Shown here piece after piece: positions 13,901 to 26,632 of a stretch of DNA of 64,000 nt (the first letter of the stretch is position 1; each line of letters begins with the position of its first letter). The translations under genes and the position numbers were made by a program. The notes beneath the pieces are model-generated. The model was not told the origin of the DNA and searched no databases. It was given only the letters and a program-made list of their open reading frames with translations. This stretch comes from Parasponia andersonii (lineage: Eukaryota; Streptophyta; Magnoliopsida; Rosales; Cannabaceae). Location of the stretch: contig JXTB01000301.1 of assembly GCA_002914805.1 (NCBI GenBank), forward strand, positions 62,001-126,000, in the 5' to 3' direction.

Positions 13901-15946
13901 AAGAATTAATTACAATAAATAGCCGATACACTTTAGCATTAACAAGTACAAAACAAAAGGTATTCATAAAGAGTTTCCCAAACATTCCAACAGAAAATGT
14001 TTCAGATTTTCATCTACAATTATAACATAAAAATTTCAAATAGTAAGAAACTTAGATAATAGAACATTGTGTCCATGGAAGATTAATTCAATCATTTTTC
14101 GGTAATAAATTTTCACTTTGCTCCCTACAAATAAATCATATCATGGGTCTTTGAAGTTTTCACTACATACAACTTTACAAATTGCAAGATATCCAAGAAT
14201 TTTGTTCACTGCTCGAAAACGTAACAACCTTCTTAAGCAGCACGCGGTCCTAAAGAATAATAAGACAATACAATACACCCAAAGAGAAACCATTTCACCA
14301 AAAGGTAGTTCCTCATTCACGAGCTACTTCACTCAGAGGTGTGTGTAGGGAGGCATGGGAAGTGCTAAGACATTAAAGTAGACAACTCATGAAAGACCAA
14401 TAAGCAAGGGAAAGAAAAAGAAATGGAACATGATTTTGCTAAGGTACTTTACTAATGCCTAGAAATACACTTTAACCCAAATCAACACAAGCAGCCTAAT
14501 AAGTACTATGTCCCAAAAGCACCACAAACTCCTTAAGATCTTTTGGTACGAATTCCAGATCACCATCTACTATGTTAGCAATGTCTAACTCAAAAACCAC
14601 AACAACCATGTCCTGATGTCCACACATGCACATGCACTTAACTAGAAACATGTTTTTGGCCATCGGATATTATCATTCCTTGAGATCCTTTCTTGAGATG
14701 ATTTGCAAGCAAGGAAAATAAGTCATTTTTTCAAAAGTGTAAGTCCTTTAAATAAACCATCAATTCAAGCTCCGAACCTAGCCAGCCCTAATGAAACTTA
14801 ACCCATTGGTGAAATCCATTGGAGATAAATGTTCTATCCTACCAATTATCTGTCCATATTATATGTACCTCTGTTTCTTATTAAAAATATAAAACAAGAG
14901 ATTAAAAATCCAGCTAGATACCTCCTGCAAAAGCTGCTTGATAAACCTCTTGTGCACATCCAATGCAAGTCTTTCCAACCCCAAGTCCTTCTCTAACAAT
15001 CTTCGAACTCCCTCGAAAGTCAAAGAACTGCATTCCAAACAAAATCACAAGAAATAATCAACGATAAATGTCTCTTTTCTTAAACCTGTAGGCAGCATTC
15101 ATAGTCGTTATAAAACCTAGAACGTAGGATCCAACATGCAAAAACCATACGTCAGGTAGGTAATGTACGGACACACATCTTATATTCGCTTAACCGTGTA
15201 TCCTACCACTCAACCCACCAGTACGCTGGACACCTAGATTAACAAGACAACTTAAGCTTACAAATTGATGCAGACGTGGATATTTGGAATACTAATATGC
15301 ATTTAATAAACTTCCTAACCACTCTCACAAAAGCAAGTAGCATGAAGAGTAATATACACAAACCAAAGTATTAGCTTAGCTACACGTTCTAGAGTTCACG
15401 ATTTTTATTTTTTTTTCCAATTTCATTTTCTCCCTAAACCAAGAAACTGAGCCTTAAACGCTCAAAAACCATAAAATCTCAGGGAAATATATATAGGGAT
15501 GTAACTCGAGAAAACCTCAAAGTTTTAGGGAACAATAGTGAAAAATCCTTCATAACGACTGTACCCCCAAAACTTACATCCAAAAAATTTCTATAATGAT
15601 TTTCAATGCATAGATATACAAAAATAAAACCCCAAAACACAATTCAAACCTCAAATAAAGCAGAAAAAAAAAAACTAAAAAAAAAACCTCCTCCGTCGAT
15701 AATTACATGTTCCCCTAGCAATATATAAATGCCCAACCACCTAAGCAGATCAAATTGACAGTAACTCGCTTCCACAGAAGACAATTTCGGATAATTTAGA
15801 GAGAGTGAGAGAGAGTACTCGGATTGTTCCTTGAAGTGGTTGAATCGGGCTCGCATAGCAGAGTTAATCTGCGACTCGATATCGAGGGCCTCTTCCTTCT
15901 CATCTTTGACAATAGTCTCGGTATCTTGCGCCTCCTGGTCCGCCAT
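4003..15946 (-). CDS. DEK-C / CHZ-domain histone chaperone (CHZ1-like)
   Basis: Nine coding exons on the minus strand: 15946-15819, 15027-14922, 13818-13487, 13271-13166, 13084-12740, 12657-12581, 12498-12374, 4338-4102 and 4019-4003. They total 1473 nt and encode 490 aa. The protein has two DEK-C-like helical repeats (about residues 44-78 and 190-224), a Lys/Ser/Asp-rich linker (225-339), a conserved basic segment (340-406), a CHZ motif ([11 protein letters not shown], 421-430) followed by an Arg-rich stretch, and an acidic Asp/Glu tail. In known proteins the CHZ motif binds H2A.Z-H2B dimers. Plant relatives, by memory At4g08310 and At1g44780, are nuclear chaperones, so a role in H2A.Z exchange is inferred. 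The start is the ATG opening exon 1, with a splice-consistent phase throughout. Intron 7 is about 8.0 kb because of a copia insertion. The 17-nt last exon, coding five residues, is the least certain part. Confidence 0.85.
4881..4912. repeat. (GA)n microsatellite
   Basis: About 32 bp of GA dinucleotides with one interruption, inside intron 7 of the histone chaperone gene. Confidence 0.9.
5096..5660. repeat. Probable interspersed non-coding repeat in intron 7
   Basis: The segment opens with AGGGGCGGCAATTTAGGTTA and has repeated motifs such as AGGTTAACC(C/T)AATTAAAC and TAGGTTAATAGGTTA. I recognise this style from non-autonomous DNA repeats common in dicot genomes, but I could not fix the ends or a target duplication. 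It carries no coding potential. Confidence 0.3.
6103..6326 (+). repeat. 5' LTR of the copia element
   Basis: 224 bp, TGTTG to CAACA, matched end to end by 10619-10842. It includes the stretch TCTATTTATACTCAG, a likely TATA region, near its 3' third. Confidence 0.95.
6327..6340 (+). other. Primer-binding site, initiator tRNA-Met type
   Basis: TGGTATCAAAGCAG follows the LTR directly. It matches the usual copia site complementary to the 3' end of initiator tRNA-Met (TGGTATCAGAGC) with one change. Confidence 0.85.
6462..7297 (+). pseudogene. copia gag, broken
   Basis: A UBN2-type Gag frame runs from the ATG at 6462 in one reading frame through stops at 6702 and 7065 to about 7297. Typical features are the FLRWSQSIQ segment near the N terminus, then a central region with [11 protein letters not shown] and YKFLAGLN. 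No CCHC zinc knuckle is found. At about 7240-7297 the sequence jumps into the end of the protease active-site region in another frame, which points to a deletion that removed the knuckle and most of the protease. Confidence 0.85.
7298..10611 (+). pseudogene. copia pol (integrase, RT, RNase H), broken
   Basis: Fragments in shifting frames follow the copia order. There is a protease tail at about 7298. A pre-integrase segment has LWHLWLGHP (7677-7703) and a downstream Cys pair. The integrase core has [14 protein letters not shown] and NGIAEKKN. The RT has [13 protein letters not shown] (about 9400) and the YLDD catalytic motif (about 9667). The RNase H has [23 protein letters not shown] and HMEVDKHFI, ending with the stop before the purine tract. 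Numerous stops and frameshifts rule out a functional polyprotein. Confidence 0.9.
10608..10618 (+). other. Polypurine tract
   Basis: TTGAGGGGGAG immediately precedes the 3' LTR, the expected plus-strand priming site. Confidence 0.8.
10619..10842 (+). repeat. 3' LTR of the copia element
   Basis: 224 bp, TGTTG to CAACA, the same length as the 5' LTR with about 17 base differences by eye and no indels. Followed directly by CCATC. Confidence 0.95.
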
Positions 15947-18822
15947 TTTCGTGAGCTAAGCTTCTGTGGGAGCCTCTGGGAAGAGTGAGAAAAACCGCGG
16001 ATTTTCAGGTTTGTACATTGACATGTGAATTATGACGTAACGAAGAGATGTGTGTTTGCATCACTGACTTTTTATATTTACATTTACACCCTTTGTTTTC
16101 TATATGTTTTCCGAATATAGCCTCTCTATAATTTGATATTTCAGCGGCGTCCCAATTTTCGAGTTTTGGGATAACTGAATGATCAGCGCCAAGCAATTCG
16201 ATTTATTTGGATTTGCGATTATAATTATTAATTAGGATCATAGACTTTTATCTTAAGGAGCATGCGAACAACGATGAATCCAATTAATGTCCATTAGAGT
16301 GGGTCCTATAATAAAATAGTAACGATAAAATACTATTGCACGTGAGGTCATACCAATAAACAGTTTGATTCACCTTTAAAAATGTAACTGTGTGTTTTCC
16401 ACTTTAATTAAATTTTAAATTTCTTTTTTACTCTAACCATCCTAAAAATAAAAAATAAATAAATCTTAAACGTAACTTCTCAATTTGAATTCCCCTTTAT
16501 GACTTTTACTGAAAAACAAGTGGTCATCTGAAACGTTAGACACAGGTCAAACACATTTGTTAGTTTGTTTAATTTGAGGTAAAGATTATACTTGAGATGG
16601 CTGAACTTCAAATTAACATTTCATTTTACTTTGCTCTTCTCGAAGTGATTTCGACGTATATCTTGTACTGATGCACGCATAGAAAGTACTAATTATGATT
16701 CAAGAATGAAACAGTTAATGAAATTACCTATGTGCACATATGTAGTCTTTTTAAATGATCTTCAACTAAAATCAATAACATACATTATGTTTGGTAGAAT
16801 GAAGGGGACAAAATCAATAACATACATTATGTTTGGTAGAATGAAGGGGACTAAGAAGGATTGAGAACTTAAAAAGAACGAGGAATGTGAAGAATGTAGA
16901 AGAGCGTGTCAATCTTTTAAGTTATTTAGTAATAAAGATGGAGAATAAAATAGATAGATAATATTTAGTTATAAAATTATTCACTAATTCTATATCATTC
17001 AAATAGCAGACCCATTTAAATGGGTGTTTATTTTAAAATTTCAATTTTTTTATTCAAATAGTCCATTGGAATAAGTGTGTGTTTCAATAATTCAATTTTT
17101 TTTATTCAAATAGTTAATCAATCACATCAATTATTGAAATGAGTTTTTTCTTGTTAGAATGAGAACAATGGTCCGCTTTATTTTCGAATGGATTTATTCA
17201 AATATTCTCATTTTAATTACAATCTTATTCTATTTTTTTTTCACTTTCTCTCGTTCTAATTATAACACATTCTACAATTTACATTTAGATACACGTTCAA
17301 ATAAATGAATCAAATAGAGATATTATCTATTTTATTATTTTTAAAATGGATATATCAGTCATTTCACGTAGAAAAATAAAGAAATTGAATGCTACAGATT
17401 CAAAATGGTGAGCCCGGAATGCTAATCCCTCCATCTCCTCTCACCACTCTTTTCGAACAAAGACTTCACCTCTCCCTCCACTTCTCTCCTTCCTCCCACA
17501 GATCTTCCCTCCGAATGCATATTTTGTCTAAACTCGTGAGAGCTTTACCGCATTTCTAATTAAGTACCGATTTGCTATTTGAGGAACAAAAACAAATTTA
17601 TTACGTTGATGTTGATATATTTAGGTCATTTATGATATGTTATTTTCACTTCTGGCTAGAAGGAAGTACCGGAAAGATTAAAAGTCAATCTTCATGTCAG
17701 TTAAAAGTCAATTATCAAATTAGCGATAAATAAAATTAGGATTGAACTGAGCAGTAAAGTTAGCTACAAAAAAATAATTTAAAGTTTACCCTTTCCACAA
17801 TTTAAACTATAGGTTTTAGTTTTTTATTAAAAAAACCCTCATATTTTAGAATTTAAAAAATTTATCCCATATTTTTTACCAATTTATGTTAGTTCAAATG
17901 ATTTTTTTTTTGGTAACTGTTTTAATTATTTGGAAACAAAAATTACATTTTTTAGGTGCAATATTTGGAAAAATAAATTTGTAAAAATATAAGCACAATG
18001 TATAAATTTTTTGAATTTCAAAATGTGACAGTACTTTTTTCTTTCTTTGCATAAACCAAAACATAGAATTTAAATTGCGGAAAGGCCAAACTCTTGGAGT
18101 TTTTTATGCAGTTAACCCGTATGCAAGTTCTCATAAAATGTGTTTTTATAGATTGGTAATTTGGTAGGAGCAACGATATACATGAAAGAACCAGATTTTA
18201 GACCTCTTTCCCAGTAATTTGTATCAACATTGTCATTACATAAAGGATTTATTTGGACTAGTCCCTCACTAATGAAGACATAATAAGCACGAAGTTCCCA
18301 AATTTTCAAACAATTACGTAAATGAAGAGAATATTTTGGCCACTATATCAAGAGCTACCACTGAAAAATTCAAACATAAAAGGAAAAGGAAATGGCTCAA
18401 CAGACAATCTTGAGCTATTTCTTTGTTCTCGATATGTAATTCTATCTGTTTTTTCTCTCTTTTTTATTTCAAACAAAACATACTCCACCACATATAACTT
18501 TAAAAGTTACTGCAAAGAGCCATCAGGGGCAAGGCTATATTGGAGAACACAATCCAGTCAACCTGTTTCTAAAAGCATCTGTAGTTTCATCTGGCCAAAC
18601 AGCTAAGCTAATGGTGACTGTGACAGTTTCCCTGCGCTGGAATTTGAGGACCCAGTGGTGCATTACAAGTCTTCTGAGTTTGTCACCGCAAATAAAGCTG
18701 GTTTCAAAGTCATATAAAGATCATCTATTTCAATTTGCTAGCAAAATTAAACAAAGATAAGAAGCAAGCTGAACCAAATATACCAGATGTGCTTCAAAGA
18801 GCAAATATCATGTTTATGAAGT
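15947..18822. other. Intergenic region between histone chaperone and TFB4 genes
   Basis: Contains the upstream region of the histone chaperone gene (about 15947-16200) and the 3' flank of TFB4 (about 18100-18822). The middle is AT-rich with no recognisable coding sequence. A pyrimidine-rich patch at 17420-17510 shows no splice or coding structure. Confidence 0.6.
16768..16851. repeat. 42-bp perfect tandem duplication
   Basis: Two identical 42-bp copies (16768-16809 and 16810-16851) include TACATTATGTTTGGTAGAAT. The TGTTTGGTAG core resembles the terminal motif of the Tourist-like element at 28767, so the duplication may lie at the end of a related element. Confidence 0.85.
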
Positions 18823-20838
18823 CTATCTCTTCAGATTAGATGCAGACTCATTATCAGACTGGGCCTGACCAAATACTGACCTGCAGAGTAACCAAAGCCA
18901 CAACTAAGAATCATGAAGGTAAAATGTAAAGTTGAATGGATTTCATTCATTAAAAGAAAATGAAAAAGCTAAATGCACTATGAGTATTATAAATTCCCTG
19001 CAATAACTGAAATAGAAGATGAAACGTCTGTTTGAGAGAATACCCTCTGAAATATAAAAGCCAGTTATGCATTAATTGAAATTCCTGTCCTTTCAAATTG
19101 TGTACAGAATGGCGTTAACAGAATGTCCATTCAAGAAAACCATTTTCACGAGTTTGATTACGAGAAACAGCTATCTGATAATCATTCAGTTGACTAAAAT
19201 AATCTTTATTGAACAGGATCTGCGGTCTCACTAATCACCACCCAAAAACATCTATTTAAAAAAAAAAAAAAAAAAAAGCTCCGTTCTACGAGTCCATAAC
19301 CAGTAAAGATTTGACTATGTTCGGCTAATGAAACAAATTACTGACTCGTCCTATCTAGGTCTTCAGACTATAAAGGAAAGTTCTCCCTTACTCAAACAAC
19401 AACCAGCACAGTTGTACAATGCACTGAGCATATGTTCCAATAACACATAGATTTTACCTTCCACAGCATGCCCCGAGTTCCCAAACTCCCAGGCTAATAT
19501 CTTTATGCTCTTAAGTCTTGAAGTCTTCAAAATCTAACATCAATTTTGTAATTAATTGAGAGAGCTCTTCACTTTTCTACAATGGTACTATCACATGCCT
19601 TTTCTGGACTTATAAATAAAAAAAAAAAAAGAACCAACACTGACACCTCAAAGTAAAAGTTGATGACCAAGAAAAGTGTAATAAGACTTTGTTGCCTATT
19701 ACATGTCAATAAAGCAATCCTTTAATCAAGTGTCCTTACACATTCTGATCAACTTTCCTTTTCTTAAAACAATCAAACTTTTTTTAGATTGCAGAAACAA
19801 ACATATTTGAACTTAACCATCTGCCTTCCAATGTCAAAATCTTCTTGGGATAGACTCAAATTTCTTGTTATAATATAGGGCCATATATATTTGTTAGTAA
19901 GAAATACATCACTTGTTAAAAAAAGAAAGAAAAACTCCACTGCAATAACATCCTCTACAATTAAAAAGTCAAAAGTATCTTCTTACCCGCAGGTTGAACA
20001 TTTCTTGTGATGCTTACAAAATATGGACAAGCAAACAGAACATATGTAGCCCATGTCTATTGTCTTTTTATGGCAAAAACACCTGCAAAGTTCAACTTTT
20101 GAGAAAATGCATTGAAATTGGAATTGAACACACGAGAGTGATTATCAGATCAAACATGCACATTTGAGCAAAATTTCAATGGAATTAAATATCATGAGCT
20201 ATAGCAAAGATTAACTATCCTCCAACTTATGACATTGTCAACTTTGTAGGCAGATCTCATGCACGTTTAACGAATGGAAAAGGGGAAAAAATAATAATAG
20301 AAAATGAACAAAGCTTAGAAATATGATACAGTTAGGCTAATGTCAGACAAAGAAACAGATCAAATTCATCGTTTTACTTTAAAAACTTAGTTTTGTTAGA
20401 CAGGTCATGAATCCTTGAAGACAATCGAAACACGTAGCGAAGATATAATTATTGAATCCAAAGAAGAGATCCAAAAATATTCTTACGGTAGATTATTGAA
20501 ACCTATTTACCCTGCATGCCAATGGATTGGATCAATGTTAAGTCATTTTCTAAGAGAAGGGAAGGGTCTATGTAAGAGTCCTCCAAAAGATTTGCAACAT
20601 CAATCCGAGATTTCTTTTAATTTGTCCCTAAGACCATAATTAAAGGAGACAGAGGAACGTATTATTGGCAGTAAAACTGAGAGAAAAAGTAGTATTAGTC
20701 CAGAATGAAGAGAAAAAAGCCCAAATGACATTTTTTTAATGATGGTTCATTATCTTTGTAGAAAGCAGGGGCATACTCAAAACAATTTTTAGATCTTACT
20801 AGTTAATTGGACTAACACTACACAGCTATTTTTTTTAT

Positions 20839-20869
<31 letters not shown>

Positions 20870-23800
20870 GCCAGAGCCAGTAGGTTTCCTGAAAAAATTC
20901 CAGAAAAATTACCAAAAGAGTACATAAAACAGAAGCCCAGTCTTGCTAGTCCATCAGAATCAAACAACAGCAGAAGAGAATGATTAAACAGCAACAATTG
21001 ACACCTAACTTACATAGATATTACAGTACAACACAAGGAAATAAAGCGTATACTTGTTTCTTAGCATATTGGATTTGAACATACAAATCCACCCTCGAGC
21101 ACAATGAAGATTAAAGAATAGTAAATTTGGACTGCTCCGTCCATTTTGCTCTATGGTGTTAAAAATTTAAACTAACCTGCATTCCATCTAATCAAGATCT
21201 TTTGACAGGAGACATATTGGAAGGACCAAGTGCATCATCATTAAACAGATGTTACTAATGGGGTTCAATAAAGGGACAATTCAAACCAATTCCTCAATAT
21301 TGTCCTCCCCCATACGTATAATTAGAAGGGCCAGATTTATTATCATTAAAACACACTTATATCCAAATGGAGTTCAATAAAGTGATTCAACCCAAATTCG
21401 AAGCCCTGTCCTCCGTCCAACAGTTATAAAATAAAGACCATTTAGGCGAAAATTCAATTACTTGAAAAAGATCAAACACAATAGGGTGAAAAAAAAAAAT
21501 TTCAAAGAGTAAGAGTTAGTGTACATACGAAGCTCGAAAATCCACACCAACAGACTTAGGAAGCTGTAAAAAGGTCCGAGAATGCAAATCAGTTGCAAAA
21601 ACTGTCTGCAAATAAGAATAAAATTGTGTTAGCATTAATGGATTGAAAATAGACACAATAAACAGGCCCATAGATGAAAAAAATAAAAAAATAATCAAAA
21701 AAAGAGAACACAATGAGAAAAGGTTAAATAAAAATTTAAAACAGAACTCAAAAACAGGAAGATTGTTTCAAGATATAATACAAAATGCTCAATAAGCCAA
21801 TAAATAACAGCTACATAACCCGAATTTTTGAAAGTCCAAAATAGTGCTTAGCACTCAGCAGAAAGACAGATGATATTACTGTCTTATTTTCTCAATGAAC
21901 TCCCCTATAACTAAATCAATTGCCAATGCGTTATATAATAAGATTAAGATCTTAACTGAACATACGTCAATTGTGATAGGATAAACATTAGAAGTTACAG
22001 CAAGAGTTATATACACAGAATTAAAATTAATCAGATAACCTATTTTAGCTCTCAACCTACCGACAGATATTGAAACAGTCCATCAAGTTGTTGGGGCTTC
22101 AAATATACTCCACCAGTGATGTAAGATGCCTGTTACACGTCCATCAAAAACATTTATCCAAATCAATAGGAGAGCAGCGTTAATATTATAATGGATCTAT
22201 TTATGCAGCAAGTATTAGTTACAAATACAAGATACAGATACACATACCTGCTGCAGGAAGGCAGAATTGTTAGAACCTATATAGCACGAATCTATAGGAA
22301 CCTGGAAAAGGGAGCAAATTAGTTATACATCGAACATTGATTTTTAAAGTCTCCACCATCAACCAAATGATTCCAGAAGGAAGAAATGGTTGTGGCAAAA
22401 GGGAAAGGAACAGAAAAAATTTGAGGCGGAAAAAACAATTCGAAGAAGCAAAGACACAGGAAAACCTAAACTTTTGGTAGATTGTGAAAATAAAGCAAAA
22501 AGACACATCTAGAATAAATCCTTTGATCTTTGCACTCATTCATTGAAGGTTGTTGAGTATAGCCCAGAATCAAATGAATACCATAGAACGCTGTGCAGAG
22601 AATATTGAATTCATAATGGCAACGTACCTGAAAGTGATTAAAGGAAAAAAAAATTTTAAGAAAAGATTAATTTGACTATTAAAATGGAATAAGAAAACAA
22701 ATAATATCTTCAGCCACAAGAAAATGATTCTACGAGACAGGGAAGAACGTACTGTTCAGGTCCATCCGAGGATGCATGCAAGCATAAAATCTGCCATCCA
22801 TACATGTTAGTAAAAAGAAAATTTCTAATGGCCAATGAATTCATCTAAACAACAAATGCAATAAAAACAATAGGCAAGGATTAACAAAAAAATAACAACC
22901 AATAGACCAAGGACTATGTCATCATCATGCAAACTGATGTCCAGCTATCCCCAAATCTTAATAGCAATCAAACCTGCTAGTACCAGTAAAATGTTATACC
23001 ATTTTTCAGAGGAAAAAAAAAAAGTTCTTTTCTTTTTTGGCAACAAATATTGATGACAATTCCGTATAAAAGTATTCAGTAAGAGTGCTCTAAACGAATC
23101 ATATACGTGCACAGTCCAGTTCCTGATCAGGTAAAGTTTTGAAAAGGTTGTTTTGGAGATGGGACTCCGGAAAACAATGATACAGTTTTTTCTTTTCTTT
23201 TTTTTTTTTGGAACAATTACATGGTTGAATACAAGAACAATATTTAGTTAGTATCAAGATTATAGCATAGGTCATTCAATAAAAAAAATACTATATTAAC
23301 AAAAGGTTTTCACATAACGTACAAGCGCTTACCCGGGGTTGTGGATGGAGTGGCCCTGATCGAAAAACCTTCTGAATATCTAGTAAAAAAATTAAATCCA
23401 ACAAAAACTCACACCAATAAGTCAAACAGCTTCTATACGAAATCACCATTCTTGGAGTAAATCCCCGGAAATTCGAGACACACATTACCATACATTTCAC
23501 ATTCTACTTCAATATACAATGCAACAATTCTATAGAATGTTGCAAGAGTACCAAACACAGACTAGCAGTACAAATATCCAAATCATAAAAGAGGATACAA
23601 CAAAGGGCCATGGACAATGACCCTGATAGCAGAGAAGAGGCAAGCCCTTTCTCCGAGCCCTCCTTATGCAATTGCTCGTCTTTCACAAGAAACTCCTCAA
23701 GCTTCTGCAACAAGTCGTAGCAAAGCGCGGGCATTCTTCCATTTTCGGAGCCCTGGTTAGTGGCCAGAGAAGAATCGAAGACGTAATCGCAGTGATTGTA

Positions 23801-24129
23801 TCCAGTAGCAATGACCACGACTTGGTTGAGTTGATTGAGAAGAAGGATCGAGTTCAAAAACGAAAGCACCTGTACAAAAACCATACCACTTTGAATCAGG
23901 AAAAGGAAAAGAAAAAAAAAAAAAAATCCAATTTACCAATCTGTTTGGTTGCCGAGAATTGGAAAAAGTGTGTACTAGGGTTTGAGAGAGAGAGTGTGTG
24001 TTTGTATACATGAGAGAGAAAGTTGGAGAATGGAAGATAAGAGGAGGTCCAGAAGAGAGGATTAGTGTCCAAGAGGACCATCAGAAGGCTAACATCGTCT
24101 GCGTAGAGCTTTGAAGGAGCAGGAGCCAT
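18823..24129 (-). CDS. TFB4: TFIIH core subunit TFB4 (p34/GTF2H3)
   Basis: Ten exons on the minus strand: 24129-24010, 23869-23599, 23379-23333, 22790-22753, 22627-22582, 22301-22248, 22129-22061, 21605-21529, 20082-19987 and 18880-18823. They total 876 nt and encode 291 aa, close to the usual length. TFB4 is a structural subunit of the TFIIH core, which acts in RNA polymerase II initiation and nucleotide excision repair. The vWA-like fold is seen in [13 protein letters not shown] (residues 15-27), [10 protein letters not shown] and [13 protein letters not shown]. The C-terminal Cys-rich zinc-binding region spans 242-272 and includes CSVC and [10 protein letters not shown]. The start was chosen at the ATG before [11 protein letters not shown], matching the family N terminus. 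All junctions are GT-AG. An E2F-like site lies 42-54 bp upstream of the ATG. Confidence 0.95.
20839..20864. repeat. Poly(A) tract
   Basis: About 26 consecutive A on the plus strand inside intron 9 or the interval before exon 8 of TFB4. Length in such tracts is often unreliable in assemblies. Confidence 0.8.
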
Positions 24130-24170
24130 GGCTGACAGTAGCAAACAACTGCGATAGGCGATGTAGCTCC

Positions 24171-24183
24171 TTTTCGCGGGAAT
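24171..24183. promoter_or_regulatory. E2F-like site upstream of TFB4
   Basis: TTTTCGCGGGAAT fits the plant E2F consensus WTTSSCSS on both strands (TTTCGCGG on plus, ATTCCCGC on minus). It lies 42 bp upstream of the TFB4 start codon, in the 5' UTR or core promoter. The match is seen in the sequence; binding is inference. Confidence 0.45.
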
Positions 24184-24349
24184 TTCGGAGGGCTACGGAA
24201 ACGATTAGCAACGGGGTGTCTGTGTGAGTCAGTCAGTGTACCGTTACGAAACCCCAACTCCATTCTTACGGACGAAACCCAACGCTTGTTTTTGCTTGCT
24301 TTCTAACTTTTCTTTTTTTTTTTTTTTTCTTTTCTTCCTTTTTGGGAAT

Positions 24350-24671
24350 ATGGCACAGATAGTCCCTAAATTATGCCATTAGCGACAATTTTGATCCTAA
24401 ATTTTTATTTTGACAATTAAGCCCCTAAAATTTATTTATTTTTTTTTTCTCGACAACTGGGTAGGAGATTTGAACTTAATACTTAACATTGAAGAAGGTA
24501 AGTATAATTACATCAGGCTAAGCCTATAACTATCTAAGTCCCTAAATTTTCTAAATTTGACTATTTAAACTATAAACTCAAAGTGAAAATATCACGAATT
24601 GAGATTACGGAGATTTAAGAAGAATAGCGTCACTAGTGGTGCGCGACAAAGTTCATAGATCATTTGTGTCA
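24350..24671. repeat. Possible foldback (MITE-like) element
   Basis: The left end reads ATGGCACAGATAGTCCCTAA and the reverse complement of the right end reads ATGACACAAATGATCTATGA. The two agree at roughly two thirds of positions over about 26 bp, which suggests terminal inverted repeats. No target duplication is clear. It carries no open frame. Confidence 0.35.
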
Positions 24672-26510
24672 TTAATTCTTTTCTTTTCAAAGAACTTCTA
24701 TAATTAAAAACTATGACTTTGGAGGTTTTTTATTTTTAAGGAAAATCGCCGAATTTTTCAATGTTTTAACAAAATACTAATTTCCACCTCTGTAAATTTA
24801 GAATTCAAAAATTGTATCTTCTTAGCTCATCAAATTAGGCATAATTATCATTTTCATTGACTTTTGTCCTTTTTTTATAAGAAAATGGTCAAAGTATCCT
24901 CATTAAATAATTAAACTATCCATTCAAATTACAACTAAATAACTTTATTATCAAATATTCACATTTCTACTTTAAAATTACAATAAATGGGTGTTTGGTT
25001 ATGCGATTATGAAAGTAATAGACTATTTAATTACTTTTCACTAAGGGTATTTGTGTCATTTTGCAATATAACCTTGACGAAATATCAAGCAAAAGGATAA
25101 ATTTAAACCGATTTAACAAATTAAAATGATGTAATTTATAGTTTTAAAAATGCAGGAACAAAAACTGGTAATTTGTAATTTATGCCTAATTGATTCGATC
25201 TTATACAAGATTAAGTTTTGGCACAAAAACTTTGAGTTATCTTATACTTATATTTCTAAATAAATATATGATTTAAATATTAACAAAAAAACAATGGATC
25301 CAAATTATCTTTGAACTTAATATAACACCTAGTATGATAAATTTAAAGAAGATCTAAAAATTTTTAGAAACTAAATCATGACCACAAGGGGATTAAATAA
25401 ACAAATTTTCTATTATCTCATTTTTATCTTGCAAATCGGTTAAGATATTTTGGTTAAAAACCTCATGTAAGTTACACATACTCTTTTTCATTTGTTTTAA
25501 TGATAAAGTGACCGTAAACATGAAAATATGATATTTTGATAGATTAAGTGCTAAGATAGGGATGTTTTAAAATTTCGGAAGCTAAAATAGAGTTTTATAT
25601 ATTTAAGAGGCCAAGATAAGGACTTCTTCCATACACTTATAACAGAAAAGTGTCATAATGATCAAACTAGGAAACCTTTTATAAATCAAATGCTTTAAAT
25701 GTGTCATTTTCAAAGGTCATGGACCAAAATAAGAATCAGTCTAAAGTTCAAGAGCAAAAAATAAGTTTTACTATTTATGCTCAAAATATACTAGTAATTG
25801 TCGTAATATAGATATTTAAAGTGTCAATGTCTCAGAGAAGATAAAACAATAAAAAAAAAAAAGTTAACAAAACAATAACAAAAGAAATGTTTTTAGAATA
25901 TATACTGAAAAATAAAAAGATGAAAGTTTAATAAAAGAATGGATGAACAAAGATGACAACCAATACAAGAATGACAATATATTGAGTCACTTAATTGCTT
26001 TATTACTTTGATTCAATATTATAACTCAATTAAAAGTTTCACATCTCAAACGAACAATCGAAAAATATGTATTTGAAGAACAAATGACAAATAGATGTAT
26101 TTGATATGAATAAACTCGTTTCTTTTAAAACACACAAGATCTAACTTATAAATTATCAAAAATCGATATTATATCAATTTATAATTTTGTCAAAGATCAA
26201 CCTATAAAACAAAACTACTAGTACCAATTATAATTTAATAAGAATTATATAACGAAAGTATGGCTGGAGTTTTAAACATAAATAAATCTATTACCTTGCA
26301 TCTCTTGGAAAAGAATCAACGTAGAGAAACAGATAAACTACACAAAGAAAATTATCTTTCAATCTCATTCTAACTTTAGCCTAGATTAGTATTCATTCTC
26401 GCATATTCTAAAGAAAGTATAAGAGATGAAAGTAAGAATTCAAATCTAAAATAGTGTGCTGTAGAATAGTGCTCATACTATAATGTGGGAGGACCTCTAA
26501 GTTACCACTC

Positions 26511-26632
26511 CTTCTATAATGTGCAATGACCTCTAAATTGTCATTGTTGTCTTCAAATAATTAACTCCAATCTTCTATAATGTGCAATGACCTCTAAATT
26601 ATCATTGTTATCTTCAAATAATTAACTCCAAT
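26511..26632. repeat. 61-bp tandem duplication
   Basis: Two near-identical copies with starts at 26511 and 26572, both beginning CTTCTATAATGTGCAATGAC. A diverged partial copy precedes them at about 26476. Confidence 0.8.
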
